Assembly: GCA_004000155.1 (NCBI GenBank)
Contig: RCSS01000456.1
Coordinates: forward strand, 269 to 29,382
DNA length: 29,114 nt
Origin: Tubulinosema ratisbonensis
Lineage: Eukaryota > Microsporidia > Tubulinosematidae
Direction of reading: 5' to 3'
The position numbers and the translations under genes are program-made. Numbering within the stretch: position 1 is the stretch's first letter; the number at the start of each line of letters is the position of its first letter. Of the stretch, positions 8,794 through 18,069 are shown in pieces. The notes below the pieces were generated by a model. The model was not told where the DNA came from and ran no database searches. It saw nothing but the letters and a program-made list of their open reading frames with translations.

Positions 8794-9702
8794 ATGCAAT
8801 TACTTGTTGACAAATACAGGCCAAAAGACTTTTCTAACGTTTTAGGGAATAAAGATGCAATTCAAGCCCTTTCAACAATTCTTCTAACAAAAAACATGCC
8901 TCATATGTTATTTACTGGTCCACCAGGCACAGGTAAGACAACTTCAGCAAGAATAATTGCAGCAAACCTGGCATGTAAACAAGATATTTTAGAATTAAAT
9001 GCTTCTGATGAAAGAGGGATTGAAGTAGTACGTAGTACAATAAAACACTTTGCACAAAAGACAAGTGAATCACCTTTTAAGATTATTATTTTAGATGAAG
9101 CTGATTCTATGACTACCACAGCTCAGCAAGGATTAAGAAGAATTATGGAATTATATGCTAATAATACAAGGTTTATTCTTATTTGTAATACTTTTACTAA
9201 AATATTTGAACCAATACAAAGCAGATGTGCTGTGATTAAATTTGATAAACTAACCAAAGAAGAATTACATTCTCAAATAAAAAGTATTTGTGAGAAAGAA
9301 GGAATGAACATAAATGATTCAGCTGTAAATACAATTATTACTCTTTCTGATGGAGATATGAGACAATCTTTAAATATTTTACAATCTTTGATTGGTTTAA
9401 CACAAATTACAGAAGAAAAGGTTTCTAAAATAACAGGTAACCCTTCTCCTAAAAAAATAACTGAGTTAGTTGATGAATTACTAAAAAATAATTTAGAAAA
9501 AGTATTTTTAATATTTGACAGTATTTGGGAAGAAAAATATGATCCTGTGGATATTATTAGTGCTTTCTTTAGAGAAGCTAAGAATAGAAATGATTATGAA
9601 TTAATGAAAAGTGTAGGAGTAACACAATTAAGGATCAGTGAAGGAATTAATTCTAAATTACAATTTTATAAATTATTTTATGAAATAAGTAAAAATAAAT
9701 AA
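8794..9702 (+). CDS. RFC4: Replication factor C small subunit (yeast Rfc4 / human RFC2 type)
   Basis: A 302-residue AAA+ clamp-loader subunit that helps load PCNA onto primed DNA in the nucleus. Visible motifs: the VDKYRP box at 5-10, Walker A GPPGTGKTT (42-50), ELNASDERGI (67-76), Walker B LDEAD (100-104), sensor 1 CN (131-132), the SRC arginine-finger motif (143-145), and sensor 2 in GDMRQSLN near residue 190. The phrases EPIQSRCAV, GDMRQ-LN-LQS, YDPVDII and LRISEGINSKLQ match the yeast Rfc4 / human RFC2 paralogue better than RFC4/RFC5 of human. Length is normal to slightly short (about 320 usual). The start context has AAATTTTTT but no CCC. It converges on the helicase gene with a 14-bp gap. 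Confidence 0.93.
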   Translation: MQLLVDKYRPKDFSNVLGNKDAIQALSTILLTKNMPHMLFTGPPGTGKTTSARIIAANLACKQDILELNASDERGIEVVRSTIKHFAQKTSESPFKIIILDEADSMTTTAQQGLRRIMELYANNTRFILICNTFTKIFEPIQSRCAVIKFDKLTKEELHSQIKSICEKEGMNINDSAVNTIITLSDGDMRQSLNILQSLIGLTQITEEKVSKITGNPSPKKITELVDELLKNNLEKVFLIFDSIWEEKYDPVDIISAFFREAKNRNDYELMKSVGVTQLRISEGINSKLQFYKLFYEISKNK

Positions 9703-9716
9703 ATTATCTTATTTTT

Positions 9717-11873
9717 TTAAGAATATTCTAACCCTAATTCCTTTATAATCTCATTGGGTAATACACCAACACTTTTCATATAAACCTTTTTAGTTTTAAT
9801 AATCTCATCATAAATAACATATCTTCCTTCTACTTCAATAGAATTAGGATGTAAATAACAAACAGTACCTGTGAAAATATTAATAAAATGGTTTTCTATT
9901 CTTTTACAAATATTTTTATTATACACCAATAAAAGAACTCTAATTAAATCTAAATAACTTTCATTACTTTTCAGAAATTTGTTTCTTTTAAGCTGAAAAA
10001 AAATACTCTTTGCTAAAATAAAACTCTTTTTGCTTAATTCTTTTTTTTCTAAAAATTTTATGCTAAAATTATTTTGCATCCATTCTTTAAATGCATAAAT
10101 CATAGAAAAAAAATCTCCATTTTTATGAAAAAATGTATTTTTAAAAGGTGTGGAGGAAAGTAAACTTACTAAAATTGTTACTTCTAATTCATTATTATAT
10201 TTAGATGATTCAACTAAAACTCTACCTAATTCTATTTCTAAAGGTAAATAATTTACTTTTATTCCTAAATTAGTGATTTTATTGTCATTTACTAATCCTA
10301 ATTCTTGTAAAAATAAAATACTTTTAAAAATTTCTTCTTTTTTTATTTCTTCTATAAAATTAAATTTAAAAATGTCTATTTTTAAATTTAACACTTTTAA
10401 AATTACGGAATTGATTTTAGAAATTAAAATTTCAGGAATGTTATGCTCTTTAAAACTAGAAAATTCTTCTTTGGTGTAAATCCTAAACACTATGCCTGAT
10501 TTAACCCTTCCCACTCTTCCTTTCCTCTGTTGTGCCATACTTTTAGTAATCTGTTGTGTAATTAATTGATTGATGTTTCTATTACAGTACATTTGGTTGT
10601 AAAAACCAGAATCAATTACACAATCTAAATCTTTTATTGTAATAGAAGTCTCTCCTATGTTAGTGGCAAGTATTACTTTAACATTTCTCTCTTCATAAAT
10701 TTTATTCATTTCTTCTATTTTCATGTCTCCATGTAAAATANAAAAATATTCAAANNNTGCAAATTTTTCTTTTAATGCAAAAATTTCTTCTTTTCCTGGC
10801 AAAAATACTAAAATATTCATTGATTTTTTTAACCTACTTTTTATAAAAGTAGAATTTAATTTATTATTTAATAATTCATTTTTCAATTCACTTTGGTAAT
10901 TTTTTATTAAATTTCTTAATAATTCTTCTATTTCTAATAAATAATCTTCACTTTTATTCCTTAAATAAAATATGTCAACTGGAAAAGTGTCATTTTGTAA
11001 AGTAATAATTTGTGACACATCAAAAAATTTAATAAATTTTTCTAAATTTATTGTAGCACTCATTAAAACCAATTTTATGTTAGAATTAAAGTACTGGTAA
11101 AGTGAAAGTAATAGATCAATGTTTAAAGATCTTTCGTGGACCTCATCTATTATTAGTAAATCATAGTTGTTTTGGTAATTTTGTAGAAGTATTCCATCAG
11201 TACAGTAAAGTAGTTTGTTATTTCTATGTGAATGATCTTCGAATCTGACTTTGTATCCTATTTGTTCATTTATGCTTTTTTTTAAATTTTCTTGGTTAAT
11301 ATTTTCATTTTGCATAAATTTATGCATATACAATTCTCTAACCCTCTCACAAATACTTACTGCTGCCAGTCTTCTAGGCTGAGTAACCACAATTTTAGTA
11401 AAATGTTTTATCAATGCAAGTGGCACTAAAGTACTTTTTCCTGTGCCTGTTTCACCTTGTATTATTGTAACTCTGTTTTCTTTAATAATTTTTACAATCT
11501 TTTCTTCAAAGTTACAGTCATTTATGTTTAAAATACATTCTTTGAATTTTTTCTCAGTCAATGCTTCTTCTTCATTTTTTAATGTAAAATTGTTTGTTAG
11601 TTTTTTCAACTTTTTTCTGTCAAACAATTCAATTTCTTCCTTTTTTGTTTCTTTACAAACACTTCCAACATCTAAATTTTCTTTTTTCTCTTGTTGTACA
11701 AAAGTACTTTTTTGATTAAAAAAATTTAGTATGTTTAAATATTTTTGATTTGATAATAACCTGCTAAGTCTATCTAATTTATTCTGCTTGTGTAGTTCTA
11801 TTATGTATTCAATTGTTTTTTCATTGCTAGATTCTAATATTTTTTCTAGAGAAGATTTTAGATTAATGCTCAT
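9717..11873 (-). CDS. DExH (DEAH/RHA-type) ATP-dependent RNA helicase
   Basis: A 718-residue superfamily-2 helicase. Motif I GETGTGKST (140-148), motif Ia TQPRRLAA (164-171), motif II DEVH (243-246, instead of DEAH), motif III SAT (272-274), motif V ATNIGETSITI (403-413) and motif VI QQRKGRVGR (448-456, GRVGR rather than the usual GRAGR) are all present, so it should be active. A winged-helix/HA2-like region follows (about 480-600), then a C-terminal segment with LHPNS near residue 670, typical of the OB-fold of DEAH helicases. The N-terminal 100 residues are charged and unconserved. I cannot decide between a spliceosomal Prp-type, a ribosome-biogenesis Dhr-type and a DHX36/DHX9-like helicase. 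Four ambiguous bases near 10741-10757 affect residues 373 and 378. It is preceded by ACACCATAA, a weak C-rich start context. Confidence 0.93.
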   Translation of the reverse strand: MSINLKSSLEKILESSNEKTIEYIIELHKQNKLDRLSRLLSNQKYLNILNFFNQKSTFVQQEKKENLDVGSVCKETKKEEIELFDRKKLKKLTNNFTLKNEEEALTEKKFKECILNINDCNFEEKIVKIIKENRVTIIQGETGTGKSTLVPLALIKHFTKIVVTQPRRLAAVSICERVRELYMHKFMQNENINQENLKKSINEQIGYKVRFEDHSHRNNKLLYCTDGILLQNYQNNYDLLIIDEVHERSLNIDLLLSLYQYFNSNIKLVLMSATINLEKFIKFFDVSQIITLQNDTFPVDIFYLRNKSEDYLLEIEELLRNLIKNYQSELKNELLNNKLNSTFIKSRLKKSMNILVFLPGKEEIFALKEKFAXFEYFXILHGDMKIEEMNKIYEERNVKVILATNIGETSITIKDLDCVIDSGFYNQMYCNRNINQLITQQITKSMAQQRKGRVGRVKSGIVFRIYTKEEFSSFKEHNIPEILISKINSVILKVLNLKIDIFKFNFIEEIKKEEIFKSILFLQELGLVNDNKITNLGIKVNYLPLEIELGRVLVESSKYNNELEVTILVSLLSSTPFKNTFFHKNGDFFSMIYAFKEWMQNNFSIKFLEKKELSKKSFILAKSIFFQLKRNKFLKSNESYLDLIRVLLLVYNKNICKRIENHFINIFTGTVCYLHPNSIEVEGRYVIYDEIIKTKKVYMKSVGVLPNEIIKELGLEYS

Positions 11874-12312
11874 TTATGGTGTATAAGAAAATAAATAAAT
11901 AATACAATAAAAAATTAAGTATTTAATTTCGTAATAAATATTCAATTTTAATATTTAATTTTAATTGTTTATTTTAAAAAACCAAAATGAAATTTATAAA
12001 AATAATTTTTTTTTATTTTTTATATAATTAATATATTTGATTTTTATTTATAATTACTAACTATTTTTTAATTTTTATAAAGAAAATAATTTATTTTTTA
12101 TTTATAACTATTACATATTAAAATTTAATTTATAAATAATTTATTTTTTATTTATAATTATTACATATTAAAAATTTAATTATAATTAAAATAATTTAAT
12201 TATAAATTAATAAATAAATAATTTATTTTTTAATTTTTTTTTTAAAAATACATTTTTATTAGAATAAAAAAATATAAAAAATATTCTAATAAAATTATTG
12301 ATTAAGTATTTT
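11874..12312. other. AT-only spacer
   Basis: Almost pure A/T between two minus-strand genes. The only structure is a two-copy tandem repeat at 12084-12180. No gene or RNA is apparent. Confidence 0.6.
12084..12180. repeat. Two-copy 50-bp tandem duplication
   Basis: Bases 12084-12133 and 12134-12180 repeat the same AAATAATTTATTTTTTATTTATAA...TTACATATTA sequence with one substitution and a small indel. It is a recent local duplication in AT spacer. Confidence 0.85.
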
Positions 12313-15300
12313 TTAATTTTTACCTGTAATCCAATTAATAGCAGTAATACCAACAAATGAACCTAAACAACATAACCCTGTATAAAATAAAATATCATTT
12401 GGTAATTTAACCAATTTAAAATACCTACAAATGATATTTTTACCATTGCTAACAAATAAGAAGAAAGTAAAAAGAGTGAACAAAGAAAGGTAAATGATAA
12501 AAACTACGTGTCTATTTCTGCATTTTCTATGAGGCTTTCCTTCATTAAAAAAGTATCCTAAAACAATAATTTGAGTGCAAAAAATAAAGAAAAGAGAGGT
12601 CGCCAAAGATGATGATTCATTATTAAAATTTTTAGGTGCATCGCAGTAAACGAATGGTAAACTAATTATGAGAAGACAGTAAATTAATGTTATTAAAACA
12701 TGTCTTATTGTTTTTTTTGTAAAAAATGTGTCATGTATTTTTTTACTACTTAAAGCTTTCCCAGGAGGTAAATTATTAACAAACATAGAAATAATTAATG
12801 TACCCAATAAATCAGTGTGTAAAGATTGGAAATCAGAAACGATGTTGAAGAAAAAATAAAACAACCCATAATAAAAGAAGAACTGTAAAATTATGATAAT
12901 AAAGAAATACTTGAATGTAGAAAATGAGCTAATTAAAGCACACCTTCCTTCTTTAAGGACAGTTGTCACAGCTGAAATATTTGTGATTAATGAAGTAAAA
13001 GAAGAAGCAACGGATGCTTCATTCTGTGCTAAAGCTATTCCAACATCAGCCTCTTTTAAAGCTGCCATGTCATTAGCTCCATCACCACAAAAACATACTC
13101 TAACATTCCTATTTTGTAGATCTTCCACCAACATTTTCTTTTGTTCAGGGTTCATTCTAGCAAAAATCTTTCCTTTTTCCAAAATTAAGTCAAAATAATT
13201 TTTATCTTGTTTGAGAAATTCGTATTCTTTACCTTCTATCGCAATATTAAACAAATAATTGTTAATTTTTTCATTTTTCTTGTAAACAATAAGTTTATTT
13301 TTATCAAAGATTATTTCTTCATCTCCAACTGATATCCACTCAATATCATAAATGCTCTTAGCATCTTCTTGTAGTGCTGGAAAAATGAGTGGTACTTCTG
13401 GTTCTAAGATACCTAATTCATTTGCTACCGAAATTGAAGTGAGAATATTGTCACCAGTTGCCATTAAGCATCCAATGTTAGCCTTCATTAATTCAGAAAT
13501 AACTCCCTGTGATTCTGGTTTGATTGTATTTGCGAAAACAAGTACTCCGAGTAATTTATGTGTGTAATTTTCTATTGTGTTATAATTCAAAGAATTCAAA
13601 TCAAAATTAATCCCAGGATCTAAAAATACTTTCTTGTCATTTTTGTTAAACTTCACTTTTGAATCAAAGTCAATTAATTTACCATTGCTGTTAATCTCTA
13701 AACATGCCATAGAAATAACTCTATAACCATCCATGGCATATTCTCCTACTCTGTCATCATAATCTTCTGAAATTTCTTTTAAAAGTTCTTTGATTGCTTC
13801 TGGCGATCCTTTTGTAAAGATGAAAATTCTATTCCTAAAGGAAACCAAAACTGACATTCTTCTAACTTTGGCATTAAAATCAACTACTTTGATTATTTTA
13901 ATTTCTAATTCTCCTAATTTTACAATTTTATCATTTGACATTTCTCCTTTTGAATGAACAAACATTTTTACATCCAAAGGATCTCCTACTACTTCCTCAT
14001 TATATTTGATAGCACCATGACAAACTGCCATACCAATATCCATTAAATCAACTTCATTCTCATTTTTTACTAATTTTTCTTCACTTTCTTCTTCTCCGCT
14101 ACAAAAATAATCATTAAATTCTTCATTGTCCATTTCTTTATAAAAATCTTGCTCAAAACATTCCATTTTTTCTACGTAATCAATGTTCTGTTCACAGGTA
14201 CTGCCAGTTTCGTAGATTGTTTTAGGTGAATTGTCTTCTTTAACTAAAATTTCTGTTTCAAAAGTAGGTGCTTCAATTTCCTTAACACTTTCTTCACTTT
14301 CCTCTTCTTCTTTCTTTACATTCGCCTCGGCATACATTTTATCGATCAAACAAACATCCAATCCTTCTTCTGTGAGAGTACCAGTTTTATCAAAAACAAT
14401 CAAATTAATTAATCCCGCTGTATTAATTCTTTCTTTGTCAAAACATAAAATACCTTTCTTAAATAGTCTTTGTTGAGCCAAAGAAACTCCAAACATTAAG
14501 CTGGTTGGTAATCCTGGATATGCTAAGACGAAAAACATATCCAAAATTATCACCAGCTTATCAAAAAAAGGCTGGTTCAAATCTTTTACTCTAAAAAACA
14601 AAAAAATGGAAGATAAAAGTGCTGAAATTAACAAAAACTTAAAAATTTTCTTGCTCTCTTGGTAAAATTTGTAATCGCAAGGGGGAGGATAAATAATACT
14701 CTTCAAAATAATACCTTTGGTTGTTTCTTGACCAGTTTTTGTAACTAATCCTATTGCTAATTTGTTATTTTCCTTCAAACTTTTAATCAATCTTTCATCC
14801 AAATCCAAATTTTTGTCCAAAGGCTCCCCAGTGGTTTTACTTTGTAAAATCCTAGTTCCAGAGTAAATATGATTCTGAGTTGTTTTTACCACAGGAAAAG
14901 ACTCTCCAGTTAAAAAAGATTCATCCACAACAACTTCTCCATCCAATATTTTAACATCACATGGAAATTCGTCACATCTATCTATTAATATAATATTACC
15001 AGGAAAAATAAACTTAGAGTCCACTTCAACCCAAGTATTTTCAAATATTTTGACTTTTTCTTCATTTTTTGTCAAATTACAAATAGATTTCTGACTCTTA
15101 TACTCTGCGAATGAATCAGTAAGCAAGCAATAAACGTTAATTACCAAAATAAAAGAAGAGAAATAATAATAGCTCATAGCAAACCAAATTAAAATGGAAG
15201 TAAGATTTATCATAAAGAATAATTTAAAAATATTCTTAAAAATGATGTAAAAAAAAGACTCATTCTTGAAGGATGACTGGTTCAATCCATAAAACAATTC

Positions 15301-15588
15301 TAATTCTTCTTTGTTATCAGATTCTATGATAGGTTGTACAAATTTCTTTGCGGAGTAATCAAAAATGTAAATTGAAAAAAAAATAGTCACTTTTCTGACT
15401 TTCCCGTCGTCAATATATCTCTCTAAAGATTTGTTTGTAGTGATTAAAGGGACTGATTCTATTTTTGAGTAGCTAACTCTATTGTATTTATCTGTTATCT
15501 TGAGTAGTTCTGCTTTTTTCAGTGAACATTTTTTGTAATAAAAAGGTATTAGTGTCCTTCTTTTTCCTTCGATGCGTATAAAAGTCAT
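12313..15588 (-). CDS. P5B-type P-type ATPase (ATP13A2/Ypk9-like)
   Basis: A 1091-residue P-type ATPase. Motifs in order: TGES actuator loop (227-230), YPGLP in M4 (357-361), phosphorylation site DKTGT (400-404), GDPLD (535-539), nucleotide-site KGSPE (593-597), TGDN (711-714), RMNPEQK (811-817) and GDGAND (835-840). The sequence GILCFDKERIN before the DKTGT and the EASVASSFTS after the GDGAND are P5B-like. These pumps sit in vacuole, lysosome or ER-derived membranes, and animal ATP13A2 exports polyamines; substrate here is unknown. An N-terminal hydrophobic stretch (112-157) contains the P5 hairpin/M1-M2, and several C-terminal helices lie after residue 885. Two oddities: the M4 motif is PGLP where P5B usually has PPALP, and a roughly 90-residue acidic, low-complexity insert (about 423-512) follows the DKTGTLTEEGLD. 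The start is supported by CCC at 15600-15602. Confidence 0.93.
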   Translation of the reverse strand: MTFIRIEGKRRTLIPFYYKKCSLKKAELLKITDKYNRVSYSKIESVPLITTNKSLERYIDDGKVRKVTIFFSIYIFDYSAKKFVQPIIESDNKEELELFYGLNQSSFKNESFFYIIFKNIFKLFFMINLTSILIWFAMSYYYFSSFILVINVYCLLTDSFAEYKSQKSICNLTKNEEKVKIFENTWVEVDSKFIFPGNIILIDRCDEFPCDVKILDGEVVVDESFLTGESFPVVKTTQNHIYSGTRILQSKTTGEPLDKNLDLDERLIKSLKENNKLAIGLVTKTGQETTKGIILKSIIYPPPCDYKFYQESKKIFKFLLISALLSSIFLFFRVKDLNQPFFDKLVIILDMFFVLAYPGLPTSLMFGVSLAQQRLFKKGILCFDKERINTAGLINLIVFDKTGTLTEEGLDVCLIDKMYAEANVKKEEEESEESVKEIEAPTFETEILVKEDNSPKTIYETGSTCEQNIDYVEKMECFEQDFYKEMDNEEFNDYFCSGEEESEEKLVKNENEVDLMDIGMAVCHGAIKYNEEVVGDPLDVKMFVHSKGEMSNDKIVKLGELEIKIIKVVDFNAKVRRMSVLVSFRNRIFIFTKGSPEAIKELLKEISEDYDDRVGEYAMDGYRVISMACLEINSNGKLIDFDSKVKFNKNDKKVFLDPGINFDLNSLNYNTIENYTHKLLGVLVFANTIKPESQGVISELMKANIGCLMATGDNILTSISVANELGILEPEVPLIFPALQEDAKSIYDIEWISVGDEEIIFDKNKLIVYKKNEKINNYLFNIAIEGKEYEFLKQDKNYFDLILEKGKIFARMNPEQKKMLVEDLQNRNVRVCFCGDGANDMAALKEADVGIALAQNEASVASSFTSLITNISAVTTVLKEGRCALISSFSTFKYFFIIIILQFFFYYGLFYFFFNIVSDFQSLHTDLLGTLIISMFVNNLPPGKALSSKKIHDTFFTKKTIRHVLITLIYCLLIISLPFVYCDAPKNFNNESSSLATSLFFIFCTQIIVLGYFFNEGKPHRKCRNRHVVFIIYLSLFTLFTFFLFVSNGKNIICRYFKLVKLPNDILFYTGLCCLGSFVGITAINWITGKN

Positions 15589-16583
15589 AGCAAAATTATG
15601 GGCTAAAAAAAATATTTTAATTGATTTATTTAATTAATAAAAAAGGAGAATTTAAATAAACAATAAACAAAGTGTCACAGGTTTATAAATACATTCTTAA
15701 ATAAACAAATAAATGTTATTGTTTACAGAAGTAACAAAATGAAATAAAAAATTAAATTATTTTTTAAATGATTTTAGAAAATAAATTTTCTATTTTTGGT
15801 AATTTAAAATCAAAAGGAGAATAATTTTTATAAAAAAGTCAAATTAATGTGAGATTTTTTTATAAATTTTAGAAAAAAGGGTTTTCTACGTTTTTTAAGA
15901 AATTAACATATTTTTTTAATATATTTGTGTGCCGCATTCACTGGTAGTGACTTAAATGAATATGTTTAAGTAAATTGGGTTTATAAAAATTAGTATCTTA
16001 TTCTCAGATTAAACAAATATTTCTATTAAAAAATTACTAATTTCTCAATCAACTTTTTTGGTTCAAAAGGTTTTTTTTCTTCAAAAAATGTTTAATTATA
16101 AAATTTCTTTACTTATAATAATTTTAAATATAAAGCAAAACTATTAAATTTAGCATAGAAGAACATTAAATTAACATCCTAAAAATTTTCATTTTTAGTT
16201 GTTTATTAATTAAAAGGAGAAGTGAGTGCTTTTTTATTTTCTGTTCTATTTTGTCTTTTAAAAAGGGATTTTGAGATGAATTTTAATGATTCTTAAAAAA
16301 TTGATATTTTTTCAATGTGGTTATACAAAAAACCCTAAAACTCATTTGATTCGTTTTTTGTAACTCTAAAAGGAAAATTTTTTAGTATTATGTAATAAGC
16401 TATCTAAATATCCTAGACATTAGAAATATTTTTAAAGACAATGCCAAATAATTTATTGAATCTTAAGGAGATAGAAACTGACTAGTAAAATAAAATAATA
16501 TAAAATCAAAGATTTTTAAAACACATAGAGAGATCGAGAACATCTTATCATTTGAAATACAAAAGAAAAATTCCTGTAACCAA
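15589..16583. other. AT-rich spacer, left part
   Basis: Nearly 1 kb upstream of the ATPase gene, with only its CCC-type signal (15600-15602 on the minus strand) recognisable. There is no coding frame or repeat copy. Confidence 0.5.
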
Positions 16584-16790
16584 AGCCCGCAAGAAAGGTA
16601 GACTTAGGCAGTCAATAAAGTGCATGAGGTATGTTTTAGCGAATGACGGGCTCGCAGTATCTTAGCTATACCTAACTATGGAGAAATATATTTTACCGTA
16701 TGTTTCAGTCAACTAGGTATTAATATTCTTATATAGAAGGTATAGCGAAAAGATCTCTGTATGGATTTCCCGTCTTTAGGCAACAAAAAA
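16584..16790 (+). repeat. Dispersed structured repeat, copy B (long, best preserved)
   Basis: The reference copy. Predicted helices: AGCCCG/CGGGCT (16584-16589/16647-16652); GACT/AGTC hairpin (16601-16604/16610-16613); GCTATACCT/AGGTATAGC long-range stem (16665-16673/16738-16746); GAAATATA/TATGTTTC hairpin with a TTTTACCG loop (16683-16690/16699-16706); and GGAT/GTCT hairpin with a TTCCC loop (16763-16766/16772-16775). ATACCTA (16668-16674) can alternatively pair with TAGGTAT (16714-16720). The copy ends TAGGCAACAAAAAA. There is no reading frame across it. Confidence 0.85.
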
Positions 16791-18069
16791 GATACAAAAG
16801 AAAAATAAATAAAGCCATTCAGTCCAGAGCATAACAATTAAATAAAAGTCTATTTAATAATTTTATAACCAGCCGAAACGCTGCAATGTTTTTTTTCTGA
16901 ATAAAAACCATTAAGTAAAATATATTGATATACGTTCTATAAATAATTATCTAAATTTCTATAGGCTTGTATTTACTAAAAACCTTCATATAGCATCTTA
17001 AACTAAAACTGAATCAAATTTTCAGAGTTTATATTAAAAAATAGTTTAAGATTTAATTTATTATTTGAAAAATTTAAATAAAAAAATTTAAGTATTTTAT
17101 TTTATTAATTTTCAAATCATTTAATATTTAAAAAAAGGGGTTTTACATTTAGAAAAAAAATTAACTTTCTGCAACTTTTACAGAATTTTAATCAAAAATT
17201 ATAACCTTAACATTTATAATCTTTATTTATCAATCATTTCTCTTTAAAGTATTTTAAAAATAAATTTTTTCGGTAATTAATTATTGATTTTTACTCAAAT
17301 TAATCATAAATATGTGCATGCATGTCAAATCAAATAATATTTGCCTAGTAAATGAAACCTTTTAATTTTCTTATTTCAAATACAATAATATTTACAATTA
17401 TTAGATTTATATAATTTTTATAAATGTTAAATTTACATTTGTAATAAACTCATTATTTATAAAAATAATAGATTATAAAAAGTTTCTCATAATTTTAATT
17501 TTAAAAAATATCTTTATATATTTTATATTGGTTTATTTATTAATACTCGATTAAAAATCTTATTTTTTATCTTTACTTCATGTTCTTTAGTAAATTATTA
17601 GATATAAATTAATGAAATATTCTATAATTAAAATATTGATTAAAAGAGAATATGTTAAAAATATTTTTTTTAAAAAACTTTCTCAAATTTGTTCTTTTTG
17701 ATGTTTTTAAAATGTAAAAAAATTAATTAAATATTAATTATTTTTTGAAAATATAAAAAATATTTTTCAATCTTATTTTAATATAAAAAATATTTAATAT
17801 TTTATGGTAATTTATTTTTATATGTTTATAACACAATTACAAACATAAGTTATGGTCATAAAAATGTATATTTTTTTTGAATAAAAATATTAAAAAAATA
17901 ATTTTTATCAAATATAAGATTAACTTTATTTATTATTCATGTCATTCTTTATTAAATACAGCAATAAATAATTTTTTTTTAAAACAAAATAAAAAATATT
18001 AAATTTTATACATTTTTAATATTTTTTATTTTAATATTTAATTAAAGAAAATTACAAAAAAAATATTTT
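16791..18069. other. AT-rich spacer, right part
   Basis: About 1.3 kb of AT-rich sequence between repeat copy B and the end of the minus-strand gene at 18070. I find no gene, RNA or repeat that I can support. Confidence 0.5.

Noticed and set aside
12893..14476. Plus-strand frames inside the P-type ATPase gene
   Set aside because: Antisense shadows of a gene with all family motifs.
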